DNA of 64,000 nucleotides from Strigamia acuminata (GCA_949358305.1 OX442315.1:2852001-2916000), one strand, 5' to 3'. Shown: positions 19,300 to 32,700, numbered from the stretch's first letter. The notes: generated from the letters alone by a model not told the origin. Numbers and translations are program-made.

Positions 19300-19563
19300 C
19301 CAGCTGGAACCAAATTCTTATATGTAATTGACTAGACACTAGACAGCATTGAAAATTAGTTTTTTATAAGCATAAATGAAAGATAAATAAAATATAATAT
19401 ATAAAAATTATATAAAAATAGTACTGTGATCATACTTTGTGGCAAAAATAAAATGTACTCCGTACCTTTTATGGTAGCTTCAAAAATGGATCTTTTCTTT
19501 CACACACAATACATTTCAGGTCAAAATTGCATAAATGGGCCATTTTTTGGAAAATGCTAAATG

Positions 19564-20220
19564 TTGTGGCGGATGGTCTCGCCTTGTCCCGGTCTTGCTT
19601 GAGATGGAGAGGGGTGAGGCTGGTTGCACCAACGCGACAATGGGCTAACCCGTCACCAAGGTGGCGTAGTTGCCCAGAGGCGACCTCGGAGGATGGAAAT
19701 GGAGGAATGCTAACTTAACTAGCCCTAAGGGCTCTAGAATCTAAAGGTCCAGGTGCCAGGGGAAGAGAGACAAGAAAACACATCAGTTCAGTGTGAAAAC
19801 CAATTCAAGTCTGCTTTAATAATGTAATTTCATCACCAAAGAAACCTTAAACAATAACATCACTTAATCACGGCATCATCTCATTATTACTAACAATATC
19901 AGTTCACAGAAAAGGCTTATACTAGGTTTAACATGGGAATTCTTGAAATATCATAAAACAACATAGAAACCTTAAGAATAAGCACAAATAGAAAAACCAT
20001 TACAAAAAATGAAGAAATATACACAGTAAGTCAGAAATAACATAGAAAATGAGCAAAATAGTAATTCTCAAAAGGCATGAATCACCATGGCAACAGAGCA
20101 GTAATTTACAACAAAGGTGACAAAACAAAAGCACGGTAAATTACATAACAATTGAGCAATTAACAATAAATAAAAGCTAAACCTAAAGCAATGAAAACTA
20201 AGCTTTTTCTTGCTCTCAAC
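19564..20220. mobile_element. Solo LTR-like insertion 3' of copy B
   Basis: 657 bp flanked by AAATG on both sides (19559-19563, 20221-20225). The matching block 3' of copy A (about 14270) runs straight through and is the empty site. The ends (TTGTGG...CTCAAC) resemble LTR termini. No coding region is visible. Confidence 0.7.
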
Positions 20221-20836
20221 AAATGTAGGCGAGTACACTGTATTTGTTGGAAAATGGAGATATTTTCCCGATGTGTTTGGGTATTTAACCAACTTGCAAA
20301 TAATTGTTGATGTCACAATTGGGACATTCTAGACCTCGGGTGGCACAACAAGAAAACCCTCCTTTACGGCAATTGCTAAAATATGCTTGCAAACATATGT
20401 TTTATAGAATGTTGGGTAAGTAAAAGCCTTTTTCCAAAAACTTGGTTTTTTTTATATTTACTTGTTTACAAGTCAAAGTATGATTTAGTGTTGACCTCTG
20501 ATATTCAATTTTTTAAAAATCAAAACCAACTCTTTTGAAGAAAATCTATTCCAACATTATATAATACTTTTTACAACTTTTTGCATCTATTATTATACAA
20601 GAAAACAAAAACCCAAGAAATGACATCAAACACTGCCTAAAATGGTTGTTTTCAGTGGTTTGTACCAATCACAATTTTTTGGTTTGCCAAAGTGCAGACA
20701 GGTTTTGATTTGATCTCGTAGATAAAGTCAAAGTTGCAAAGTCGACTGTTGCTGAAATACTTCCAAGTGCTCACATCAGAATGTAAAGTAATTTCATGAA
20801 TGGAAAATCATCAACATTCAAGCAACACAGGGTTGA

Positions 20837-23508
20837 ATGAGAATGATTATCTTCAGCTTTGCACTCATTGTTCTACTGGCTGGAGGTAAATTTGAATTAG
20901 TACATTAACATCATCACATTTTCCTATTCGTTTAAGGTGTTTCTGCTGGAAGACATTTCATACAAGCTGAAAGGGGAGAATCAATAGCATTTGAATGCAG
21001 TACAAGCACCACTCTGTGTGAATTATACTTATACGGTCAGCGTGGCAAAGTGCCAATAATCACCAGATTCGACTCATTTGTAGAAAATTTCAAAATCAGA
21101 GATTCACACTCTTGCATTGTAGACATTACTAGCATCAAGTTGATTGATTCTGGTGAATACCACTGCGTCACTGACAAAGAATACGAGGTGTATCATGTGG
21201 AAATCAAATGTCAGTTCCACAACCAGCTAACAATAATCTTTTTTTTTACTCATTTCTAATTCTAGTTTCAGAGATTCCATTCAGTCTGTATTATGGGGAC
21301 AAATTGTGGACAAATAATTCAGACCATTTTATTAGTGATGATGGATATATAAACTTTAAATGTGAATTTTACACAAGTGCGGAAACAAAAGTCTATTTTG
21401 TCTGGGTGCTGAACAATGAGAGAATAATAGCAAGAGATTCTCAAATCACTCAACAACATAATGATGTGTGGAGAGCTGAGTCAAAGCAAGAGTTTTATAT
21501 CTTTGCGGGTGAAAATGGAAAAGAAATTGCATGTCAAATTCAGACTGAATTTATACACACACTTCTGATTGGAAAATTTGGAATACCCTGTGAGTAATAG
21601 AATTAAGAATCCCTAACCTATAATCAAAGCGAAGAACTCCTTCTATGCTCAAATTTACTTACTGTAATGCCTCGAATTAACGCCGTGTTCCAGCGGCCGG
21701 CATCCTATTAAGCATTTAACCCTCAGATGGACAATCTCCAAAGACGACGCTTTGGTACCCACAATGTACCAATTTGGGGACAAAATAATTAAATCCGGAA
21801 GGCCGGTAGCTTAAGCGCTGTTAGGGCAGTGTGACAAATTGGAACGAAATTGGAATCGTAATCATAACGTAATCACTTGTGTTGGACTACTAGCGCCATA
21901 TGACGCCTGCTGGTAAAAATTGGAAGCACTAAGTAGAAGCGCTTTTATAAAATTAGGAGAAGCCAACTTACATTTAAGCTGGGATTTCTAAGGGGCAGAA
22001 TTTTCAAAGGTGAATAAGTAAATAAATAACGTACAGAACACTCCGAAATTTTTTTCAAACACACTTTATCGTTGTGTCAACAAAGTCAGAAATTTTCTGA
22101 TAATTATATTAAACCAAAAAAAGGCTTTCCTATTCAAGAAGAGTGTTGTCCCCAAAATGGTACAGGGTTGTCCTTCTGAGGGTTAAATGCCAGAGAGTCA
22201 GCGGCGCTTCCATTAATTAGCGCCGGCCCCCGATTAACCGCCAAAAAATCACCATTTTTAAAAAAATAATGGCATAAACTTACTTCTAATCGGTATTGTT
22301 ACGCGGTAGAGCCGTACCGTGTATCGGCTGGCTCTGCTCGCTCTGTTTAGGCATTTAATGCAATGAATTCTCACTAAACGGCGCTGTGCACCTAATTAGA
22401 TGCACAGACCGTTCAACTTAGTTGATAGGGGGAATAGGAGTTTACTTAGTGAGCTGATTAAGCCAGAGAGCTCAGATCTCTTTTGATTCTCAAACTGTTA
22501 CCTTCGCCTACTACTGTCAGCCGGTTTGCGGATCGACAGGACTAGGTTTCCTAAATTGAATTGAATTGACAACAGCATCATCCTTATTTATTTGAATGAA
22601 TCATTTATGTGTTTTAGGTTTAATAAATGAACAAATGTAATAAGAGCTGATGACCGAACATTTACATTAGTAAATGTCCGACTTTGAATAATAAAGCCAA
22701 CAGGCATTTTACATATAAAACTCTGTGTCTTTCTTGACTAAATTCATGTCACGTAGGACTAAATCAATCCCCATTTAGCCACGTAACAGTATTAACAATA
22801 CATTTGTTGCAGATACCACAAACCAAGTCTTACTCGAAGACACCTCTAATGTGAAAGATCGAAACATTGTAGATAGCGAAGCGAGGCAATTATCCTGCAA
22901 ACCTAATGGCTATCCTGCTCCAACTGACATTCTCATCAAAAAAAGAATTAATAATGATGAATGGGAAACGATATCTACGGAAACAATTTTCAACGTAACC
23001 GAGTCAGGAACGTACGTGTGTGAAGCACGAAATTATATTGAAAACAACACTCAATCTCAAACGGAAAATTTCATTGTGACATCAAAAAAATTGACATTTC
23101 GAAATTATGGTCAAGTGCAATTTTTTACTGTGTCGAGACGGCTTTATTTTTATTCGCATTTTCTTTGCTGTTTTATTGTAGATAAGGAACTTGCAAGAAT
23201 GAATCAAATTCTTTCTGAGAAAATTGAATTGTCATCACAAAAATATGGTTTGGTTTTACCATTTTCAGTCAACATGTAGAAAAATTCATTTTTATTAATT
23301 GGTATTTTCTATTTTAGATAAGGAACTTGCAAGAATGAATCAAATTCTTTCTAAGAAAATTGAATTGTTATCACAAACGTATGGTTTAGTTTTATCATTC
23401 TCATTCAACGTGTAGAAAAATCCATTTTTATTAATTGGCATTTTCTATTTTAGGCTTGCAGCTATGAGTCAAAACAACACAGACAAAACAACCAATAAAA
23501 AAATTTGA
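20837..23508 (+). CDS. Secreted three-Ig-domain coiled-coil protein, copy C
   Basis: Exons 20837-20885 (signal peptide), 20937-21209 (Ig1), 21266-21589 (Ig2), 22813-23109 (Ig3), 23182-23247 and 23318-23383 (two 22-residue coiled-coil modules), then a last exon. The same phase-1 design and strong similarity to copy B show tandem duplication. The last exon differs: about 7 bases are missing at its 5' edge, so the usual acceptor (before 23454) would stop after four residues. An acceptor 8 bases further (before 23462) gives a different 15-codon tail ending TGA at 23508, about 373 aa in total. A poly(A) signal is at 23566. Intron 3 holds a TTAA-flanked MITE and a solo LTR. Confidence 0.83.
21720..22182. 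mobile_element. piggyBac-like MITE
   Basis: 463 bp flanked by TTAA (21716-21719, 22183-22186), with inverted ends CCCTCAGATGGACAA and TTGTCCTTCTGAGGG. It interrupts a repeat whose intact form in copy B reads GCGTTTAAACGCC, so the empty site is known. TTAA targets and CCY ends are typical of the piggyBac group. Confidence 0.85.
22298..22788. mobile_element. Solo LTR in intron 3 of copy C
   Basis: About 491 bp with ends (T)GTTACG...CGTAACA, flanked by GTATT on both sides (22293-22297, 22789-22793). Copy A has the uninterrupted site (about 13020). An AATAAA lies inside near 22689. Confidence 0.75.
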
Positions 23509-23579
23509 AAATTGTTTTCTTCCCTGGAAGAAGCAAGCAATGAACTTAATAAACAGGAATGTTGAAATAAACCAACATA

Positions 23580-24675
23580 AATCTTTATTTTATGATTTCA
23601 AGATACATTTTCTTAGAAAATACGAACAACATTACATCATTTCAACGATTAAAATCATCAAACAAATTTAAACCACTCTGAACTATTTTTCCTGGTGGCA
23701 GCACAGAATGTGTTATGAGGCTCAGCCAATCGGAAATAGGCCAAAGTTTACTTTTCAAAGAAAATTTTTATTTACGTGTACAATTAAACTAATTTTCTCC
23801 GTTTTCTAGTCAAATTTCAGTTCTCTGCATCAATTGTTGTAGCCCTCCCCCCGCCCCCCCTCCCCGTTTTCTCGCTTAGTGCGGAGAGACGTAGTTCTAC
23901 GTCAAAAACTAAAATAATGAAAAATTGGAATTGTGCTTGGTGTTTAAGGACCAATATGTATATAAAAAAAGGGTTTACTTTAGAATAGGGCCCGCTTCAG
24001 AATGGGCCCAAAATTTGGTTACCTACCAAATAAGCCCTGCTGAGTCGAAAATGATACTCAAAAGTGTCGGAAATTAAGTTACCTGGTTGAAAATGCTGAG
24101 TAAAAGCTCTCGTTTACATCAGCCAAAGGGCTGTGTGGCCACCATTGTTGCTCGATTATCCCTGTCTGGTTCGCCTAAAAAAAACCGGATAAGGTAAAGT
24201 TCGCGGGGGGGGGGGGGTCAAGGGGGGGGGGCTATCCCCCAATGTTAGGAAAAAAACACGCAATTCTCACCCAAAGTACCTGCCGCTTCGAGTGGAAATG
24301 GCGGCCACACCGTCTCTTGGCTTATACATGGCTGATGCAAACCAGATAATGATAAAACCAAAAAGCTTTACGTCCGACACTTTTGAGTGTCATTTTTGGT
24401 ATCAGCGTACCTTTTTTGATAAGTAACCAAATTTTGGGCCCATTCCGAAGCGAGCCATATTCTAAAGTAACTCCAAAAAAAGTAGAAATGATTAAATGTT
24501 GACTATTCTTGATTACATTAAATTTAAGAATTTCAGAATAAAAATATTTTATTTTAACTTGTACAGGAAATGTTAATTTAGGTTTTGGATAGCCTATTCA
24601 TTAGCCAGTAGTCTAAATAAAAAAAGTTTTGGATATTGAGTAAACACATTTCTAATGCTTCAATCCCATTCTGGT
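23580..24675. repeat. Spacer between convergent Ig genes, with fold-back element
   Basis: 23964-24482 is an inverted repeat with imperfect arms of about 150 bp (start GGGTTTACTTTAGAATA, end TATTCTAAAGTAACTCC) around a G-rich centre (24208-24230). No coding potential. It separates the 3' ends of copies C and D. Confidence 0.7.
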
Positions 24676-27600
24676 TTACATTACCTTACTAGCAGAGCGT
24701 GCCTTAGGCTGCATTTCAGCCATGGTAGCATTCATCTCATAAAGCATTTGAGCCATAACTGCAATTTCCTGATCTGTAACATTACTAAGTAATTTAAAAA
24801 CTATTTCAGTATAGTTAAATAACCAGCACTACTTAACCATAATTTCGAAACGACAATCTGTTGGATTCAACAAAAGTTGCATTGTCCTTTCCATTACCAT
24901 TTCGCGCTTCACACACATACACCCCTGATTCAGTTACATTGAACCATCCTTCCACAGACACCACCTCCCATTGGTCCTCATCAATCATCTTCTTTATCAC
25001 AGTGTCGTTTGGAGCAGGAAAACCATTAGCCTTGCACGTTATATTTCTCGCTTCACCCTGAAGAATAATTCGATCTTTGCTCTTAGAAGTGCATTTGAGC
25101 CGGACCTCATCTGTCGGATCTGCAACAAGTGTATTGTTACACACCAAAGCAATATGCATACTGATCATAATCTATTCTCTATTCAAGTGTTTGTCGCCCG
25201 TAAATAAACACTGGCTGCATTCAAAAAGTCTAATGTCATTTGCAATGTAAACAGCCTCTCAATACTTATCTAGAAAAGATGACGTCACAACAATGCTGTG
25301 AGATGTTGTTTCTGCGCAGTGCATTGTGGATGATTAATGCGCAAGTTTAACAGAGTTAAATACGTCATATGACGTCTTATTTGTTAGAAAACTGATTCTT
25401 TATAAATGCATGCAGTTTTCCACAGAAGTAATATTCATATTTTCACTTATCTGGATAAGTGAGTACATGTAAACATGGTAAGTGACACATCGACCACTAT
25501 TTAAAATAAGAGCCGCCCTCAATTAAGAGCCGCACTCGATTAATAGTCGCGGCTGAAAGTGGCAGTTTTGAATGAGAGCCGCGGCTCTTACTTGGTAAAA
25601 TAAAATTTAAGAATTCTAATATAATAATAATAATAATATTTTTTTATAAAAATTGTCTCGTTGTGCATCTTTTGGTCCTATGCGTCTTATCGTCCAAAAA
25701 TATTTTATTTTAAAAATTGACTGATAAATTTGGGGTGCGTCTTATGGTCCACAACTTACAGTACTGAATAACTTTTTTGCATTAATTTGTATTTCAGTCA
25801 ATCAATCCCTCAATTACCATGTTTACATGGTCAAAGTTTTCCAGATAAGTAAAAATTTGGATTTTATTTATCTGGATAATCGTTTGCGTTTACATGATGT
25901 TAGTTTTTTGGTAAACATGACATTATACGAGTATTACCCATAATGCACTTTGATTATCTGGAAGAACAAAATGGCTGTTGATTCATTTCAGCCATAGCCT
26001 AAACAAATGTAGTACTACCGTAGCCTGGATAAATAAAAAATGCCGGAAAGATGCTGAATCGATGCAAAATAACCTAAACAATCGATTTCCGGGGTCAAAA
26101 TTGGCATATCTGCCACCATTGCAAAGATATGGGTAAAAAAAAAACAATATAAAGATGGTTAGGAAAGAGGTTTTTGCTCGAATCTTTGCAATGGTAGCTA
26201 ATACGGAAAGTCTGATCCGGAAAATGGTGTTTTCAGCTGATTTCACATTTATTTCGGGACTAAACGTCGTTAGGACGTAGGCCTAATGTATTGTTACTAC
26301 GACAAACCGACGATTATTCCGATTCAAGTTTTTAAATTTTCGCATGCACGGGTGTTTACATGCAGTTTTCAATGCTCAAAACGCCCAAAATCTAGCTCGT
26401 ACAACTAGATTTTAGTTCTCCAGATAAGTTTGTTTTTTCTAGAAAACTGATTTGTTTACATGATCAGTTTTCCAGAAAAGTAAAATTTGCATTTTCACTT
26501 ATCCAGATAACTGGGTACATGTAAACATGGTAAATGTTAGAGATTTAATTCTATTACTCACAGGGCATCCCAAAGGTTCCAATTAGAAGTTCATGTTCAA
26601 ATTCAGACTTAACTAGACATTTAATTTCTGTTTCTTTTAAGGACTTTGTAAAATAAAATCTAAAATTTGATTCAGCTTCCCACAAGTCCGCCATTTCTTC
26701 AGTGGACTCAAAATCAGTTTTCTTTAGTAGATTGTCCTGGAACCATCGAAATTCGGCCGTTGTTTCAGAACGTGAGTAAAATTGAGATTTAAAGTCAATA
26801 TATCCACGCTTATTTGCATATATCAAATGTTGTGAATTATTTGTCCACAATATGTCGTCATAAAACAACTGGAATGGAATCTCTGAAACTATTTTCAAAA
26901 ATTAGTACAACTACAAAAACAATGAATGTCTGCTTGTTGTGCAACTGACATTTGATATCAAGATTAAACACCTCGTAGTCCTTGTCAGTAACACAGTGGT
27001 ATTCCCCTGAATCAAACAACTTGGTGTCAGAAATATCTATAATGCAAGTATGTGAATCCCTGATTTTGAAATTCTCATTGGTGGATTTAACTCTGCTTAG
27101 AACGGCTTGATTGCCATAGTGGTGATACAAATATAATTTACACACAGTTGTATCATTAACACTGCATTCAAACGACACTGTTTTATCCCTTTCAGTTTGA
27201 AGAAAGTGTCTTCCAGCAGAAGCACCTTAAAAGAATAGTCAAAAGTGAACAAATTCAATGCAATGTCCATGTGTGACGGGTTATGGCTTTCCCATGGCAA
27301 CCTGGGGATTGGATACCATGGGTGGGACGTAACCTCACGTAAATGATAGAGACGGAGATTCCAGATTGTTGGTTGTTGGCCTTTAATCCTTTAACCTAGG
27401 GATCGGAGTCTCCCATCACCCGTGTTGGCGGTGCCGAGAAGGCATGCCACACCAGCAACCGACCCGTCACACACAGGGCGTGAGCCCCATGGGTGACGTG
27501 GTCGGTTAACACATATCATTCTGCTGTATTCACCTACAGCCCATGCAGCCGCTCATGAAGGCTGTAGCAGACACATCGTCGTGTTACTGAGCGTCGCAGT

Positions 27601-27921
27601 GGTGAATGGAGAAGAGAGCGGAGATAGCAAAGGGCACTGCTGCCCTTGCCAACTTCAGGACCTTCCTTGGCACACGACTGTCTCGGTTGAGACCTGGCGC
27701 TCCTCTCTGTCACGGTCGGTGACACTCTCTCCTGACCACAGCACTCAGCTCCCTCCTTCCCTATTCACCCCACAAGGGGGAAAAGACCTTAGGGCCAGTG
27801 AGCAGTACGTGGAGTGATGCAGGTAACCTTGGGTGGCCAAGCGGTCACACATGTTGTATCGTATTTACACAAATTTACCTGCAGCAAATGCAACAATCAG
27901 TGTAATGCTTAAAATCATCAT
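24676..27921 (-). CDS. Secreted three-Ig-domain coiled-coil protein, copy D (inverted, divergent)
   Basis: Read on the minus strand: 27921-27879 (signal peptide, MMILSITLIVAFAA), 27225-26950 (Ig1, DSGEYHC), 26888-26562 (Ig2), 25119-24838 (Ig3, ESGVYVC), 24773-24676 (one terminal coiled-coil exon, Met-rich, stop TAA). All phase 1; 341 aa. Ig1 and Ig2 match copies B and C, with Ig3 more diverged. It lacks the separate 22-residue modules. It lies tail to tail with copy C. Intron 1 contains a solo LTR and intron 3 contains repeats. Confidence 0.82.
25168..26540. repeat. Repeat-rich intron 3 of copy D
   Basis: Several inverted copies of TTATCTGGATAA and GTTTACATG motifs (25430-25480, 25810-25920, 26410-26535) suggest one or more fold-back elements. 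No coding region seen. Confidence 0.5.
27272..27849. mobile_element. Solo LTR in intron 1 of copy D
   Basis: 578 bp with ends TGTGACGG and CGGTCACA, flanked by CATG (27268-27271, 27850-27853). A degenerate inverted relative lies at about 32880-33890. Confidence 0.75.
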
Positions 27922-27949
27922 AACTAAAATCCTTATCACTTACGGAAGC

Positions 27950-29718
27950 TCAAAGTTCTAAAAATAAACAAATGAAAACGTATCATGCGAACACTTCAAA
28001 ATAAAGGCTAGTTTACAATGCTGCAAAGTGACTAGAAAATTTTAATTTTGCACAAAGTTTCTATACACAATGCAGCGAAGCAAATTCAGAATCTAAATTT
28101 TTTCAATTCATTTTTTCTGAACAATTTACGTGGAAAATATTCTCAATGCTTCGTGTGATTGCCAACAACAATTTGCAGCATTGGAAACTAGCCTTGATTC
28201 ACCATACTTCAACGACAAGCACCCTGTTTTTATCATTTGTCACCGGGTGCTTCAACTAAAGTTCCGTCTGTGTCTGGAAGCCGGTGGCACTCTGACCAGC
28301 TTCGAAGAAATCAGGTGCAGGATGTGCTCTCACCATTCCAAGTTTTATTGCATGAAATCATAGCGCTAAAACATGATCTTCAAAAACCATTAAAACCAAT
28401 CGCTCATTTAGTTTTATATAAAAATAGCTAAATAAAGATTAAAGAAACCGGCACAAACTTAAGACAATAAAAACATAAAATAGAATTCTATCTACAGCTC
28501 CATTTCTTTGAATTTGGATGACAATAACTTCTTTTGCGTTGTTGCCACCAGGGCCACCCTAACCATTGGGCTAACTGAGCTGCAGCCTAGGAGTGCTGGT
28601 CACAGAGGGGCACCACGCACCTTCTAAGGTGACCTTATAAGGTAGCCCAAATAAAACCATCCCGAATATAGTAACCTTCTATGCATAGTCGGGCCTGTTT
28701 TGTATGAACCACCTGGTATAAAGAGTATTCATAAGTGTTCATATATAACTTGTATGGATTAAAAACGAGGGAGTCCAAGCTTTTCCTATTTTTACTCCAT
28801 GTATCAAGTGACTGGAAATTAATTCTTTCATTTTTTTAAAAAGATTTTCACACCAAAAATAATTATAATTAATAAATGGAGGCAGTTTTTCAAATAACCG
28901 GTAATTGAACAAAACTCTATACAGGTTAGATGCAAATGAAAAAGTAGATATTTTCGTGGCTACTTAATTGTAACCGAATTGATTTGCACCTAGCTTTGGA
29001 GAAATTGATCGACTGCGCCTGCGCCGTCTTGTCAATTTTAATATTTTCCTGCATCCTCGTCTCGAATCTTAAGTCCTCGGCACGATATCTCTAAAATAAA
29101 GAATTATCAAGCAATGAATAAGTCTAAAATCTATCAATTCACTTACAAATTCCCTTAGTGACTTTAATTTGTGACTATGACTCCCGCTATTACCACGTCG
29201 TTGTTGTTGTTGTTCGCCATTTTTATCGCCGCTGTGGGTTTAGTACCGCAGTCACTCGTTCGTTTACGAAGTCTAGCTTCGGGTTTGATTCAAATTTTAA
29301 AAAATATTCTAACAACTTCTTTAAATTATTAAACAACATTTAAAAAATAAATATAAATTTTAAATATAAATTTTAAACCAATCGCAGGTCGCCAATTTTC
29401 CCCAGTGTGTTTAAGTTACTCACACGAGACAACTATTGATTTTGAATAATAAACTTTAATTTCTTGCAATTTCTTGTCACATTTCTGATGTTTCCACAGC
29501 AAAAACACACACACATAGTTACAAATTTCATTTTCAACTTGTTTTATGAATAAAATATATAAAATGTCTCCAAACATCTGCAAAACAAATTTGATTTATT
29601 GATTCCAACAGACAGACACATCCTCTTTCATGTCCATTTTTTACTAGAATACTTTATATACTTCTAGCCAATGCCCTTGCATCGACAACGAGTTTGACTT
29701 CGGCATCAACTGCAAGTC
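27950..29718. other. Intergenic, with one arm of a flanking duplication
   Basis: Between the start of Ig copy D and the channel gene. 28820-29330 is similar to 41440-41940 on the other side of the channel gene. Read on the minus strand, both keep an ATGGCGAACAA start, a GTAAGT donor and a following open stretch, perhaps remnants of a small gene. I cannot name it. Confidence 0.45.
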
Positions 29719-32700
29719 ATGTTTTCCAAACTCAAACCCCGTTTTCGAAAAATAATCCGCCAAATGGTTGAAAATCACCTCGCAAGCCGAGACAGCAACT
29801 CCGATTCCGATTTAATGGGAATCGTGCGTAAGATCAACGACGGCAAACTCAATTGGCTTTTTCGTCTCTTTTGGAGCCTGATTCTCACGCTGAGCGCACT
29901 TCTCTGCGTCGCATTAATCAACGACCGATTTTCCTACTACATGTCCGAACCGACGTTTGTCAACATCTACAACCAAGTCGAAAACTTGATTGAATTTCCT
30001 ACCGCAGCTGCGTGTACGACCACTACGCCTGAGTTTGGTGAATATGCTTTGAAGGCTGATGGTGGTGTGGAACAAGAAGGAATGTCAATATCGTGCATGA
30101 GTCCGTTGAGTTACTATATGAGAAACACCACCTTGAGTGCTCTGGAACTGTGGAGCTTGTTGAATACTAGTCGCATTATTGACAGCATCCACACTCTCCA
30201 AGTAAGGGATGTTTTTAAAGGATAAAAAGAACGAATACAAAAATGTCTCTTTTACTTTCTAGAAGCCTAACCGAAACTTGAAAAGCAATATGAAGTATGC
30301 CTATGGTGGGTTCGGATTGTGTATTCACTTCGTTCCTAGTAAGAGAATATTTACTTTGTTTTATCACTTTTTGTGCTGACATCATTGGGCGGAGCTAAGC
30401 TTCACGTTGCGCGCGTGATTGCAACGCAGCTATTTTAATTTTAATATCGGCGCAGGTATCGGTATCGGCCGATATTCGGTTGCTGATTATCGGTATCGGC
30501 GATACTGTAAAATATCGATATCAGTCAAAGTCTAGTATGTAGGTCGTTCCCGCTTAACCAATTTGCATGACATTTTCACGAATTAATTTGTGTAAATGTT
30601 TTGCAAAAACGAATGTAAATATGTTTACACTCATTTTAACCTTCCCATAGCCATGGCTAATACTACACATGTGCAGCCATGGTCGGTCATTTCTGACTTC
30701 TTTTCAAAAACCCTTCTGCACATGTGCACAATCACATTTCTCCTGGTGCAATCGCATTTTTCCTGGTAAAAGCACATGTTTTAGGACTAATTTTAATACG
30801 CCACCTAGTGCAAACAGATGGCAAAGCAGTGTAAGGCGCTCCCATTAACCTTCCCATAGCCAAGCCTAGTTTCCACCATTGCTAGCTAAGGTCGGTCATT
30901 TCTGCCTTCTTTTAAAAATCCTTCTGCACATGTGCACAATCACATTTTTCCTGGTAAAAGCACATGTTTTAGGACTAATTTTAATACGCCACCTAGTGCA
31001 AACAGATGGCAAAGTGGTGTACGGCGCTCCCATTAAGGGTGTTTTATGTTATAAATATTAAATTATCTTATTAATTATTGAAAAACTATTTGTATTTAGA
31101 CATTATAAAATAAGAAAAAAATGTTTTTGAGGAATAAAAGTTAACCTCATTAATTAATTTTCAGGAAAAAAAGAATTACAGTGATTTTTGCACTTCTGTA
31201 ATTTTTTTGACCTACCATGGCTATGGGAAGGTTAAGGGTGTTTTATGTTATAAATATTAAATTATCTTAATAATAATTGAAAAACTATTCGTATTTAACC
31301 ATTATAAAATAAGAAAAAAAAGTTTTTGAGGAATAAAAGTTAACCTCATTAATTAATTTTCAGGAAAAAAAGAATTACAGTGATTTTTCCACTTCTGTAA
31401 TTTTTTTGACCCACCATGGTTATGGGAAGGTTAATGACTTTTCGAATGCACCAATTACAAATTTCTCAAAAGTAAACTAAGTTCAAGTTCATAAGCTTGA
31501 ACCAAAAGTTTACGTTTATTCTTCATATTTTTTTTAAAAAAATTGACAGATTTTGTTTGTTACATTTTTATTTGAAAACAATCCCACAATTCCTTAATAA
31601 AAAATGGCGTCAAATTTGGAATTGTTGCGCCATGTTTGAAAAGTGACGTCGTCGGATGCCTTGTGATTGGCTGCGGAAAAAAAACGCGCGGAAAAATAGA
31701 AATGAATCCTAGTTAAAAAATCCGCCGCGAATCCGCATTTAGAGCAGGATATGACATCACAACCGTCATTTTTAGGCGCGTATCCGCGGCGTATTCGCAA
31801 GTGTGAACCAAGCTTTAAGATGCATTTTTATGTCCGAAAATGCATTTTTGGTTCAAATTTATTTTTCACAAAAATGCTTACCGTTCTAAAAAGCCGCGGT
31901 TCCTTTTCAAGGGCAGATATTATTTCACATCGGCACTCTCGCTCGGCCGTGGCTAGTATTCGAGGGCGGTTACAATTCAACTGCGGCTCTTAATTGCGGA
32001 AATACGCTATTTTTGTAACATTTTTATTCAGATGAAAAAGTTCTAATATCCAATCCAAAAAAACAATTCGTTTTTAAATTTGATGAAATCAATCTTGGAA
32101 ATCGATGCGGCAATCCAATAGTTTGGGTAAGTTTTCTGAAATATTATCAACATCGGCAAATTTATGTTCAGAGATCGTTTAATGCTCTATTATTAGTTCA
32201 TGGTACTTGATACAGCAGCAATCAACATAACAAATGGATACAACGATGCTGGTCTACCGTCCAAGTATTCAGTCCTAAGTCTTGCATCTATTTCAAAAGT
32301 AGGTAGTTTAAATCTTTTAAATTCTATTCAGAGAGTTGCTAAACTAATGCGGTTATTTACGGTGTTGCAGTATGAATTTATGAACAAAACAAGGCAACAT
32401 TGCAGTTCTACTAATGACTTTAGTTTGTGTCAGGATAACTGTAACCGACTGCATCTACAAACAAAACACTTGCCATGCAGGTTTGTTTGGTTCAATTGAT
32501 ACTTTTATTCTCATCCTCACATTGGGAGCTCCATAAAAGAATGTTGAATGCGGATTCAGCTGTCAATTGCATTGTACTGATAATAGCTATTGGCCCAAGC
32601 TGCCGACCCAACAAATCAAGCCGAACAACGCAATAACGCAGCAATAACGGTTTCTGTCTGTAGTTATTGCTAAATTTGCTATCTTTCGGAACGTGAGCGG

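Noticed and set aside
24205-24235. Very long G runs as G-quadruplex of interest
   Set aside because: Sits in the centre of a fold-back repeat and recurs inverted near 33290; run length may be an assembly artefact.
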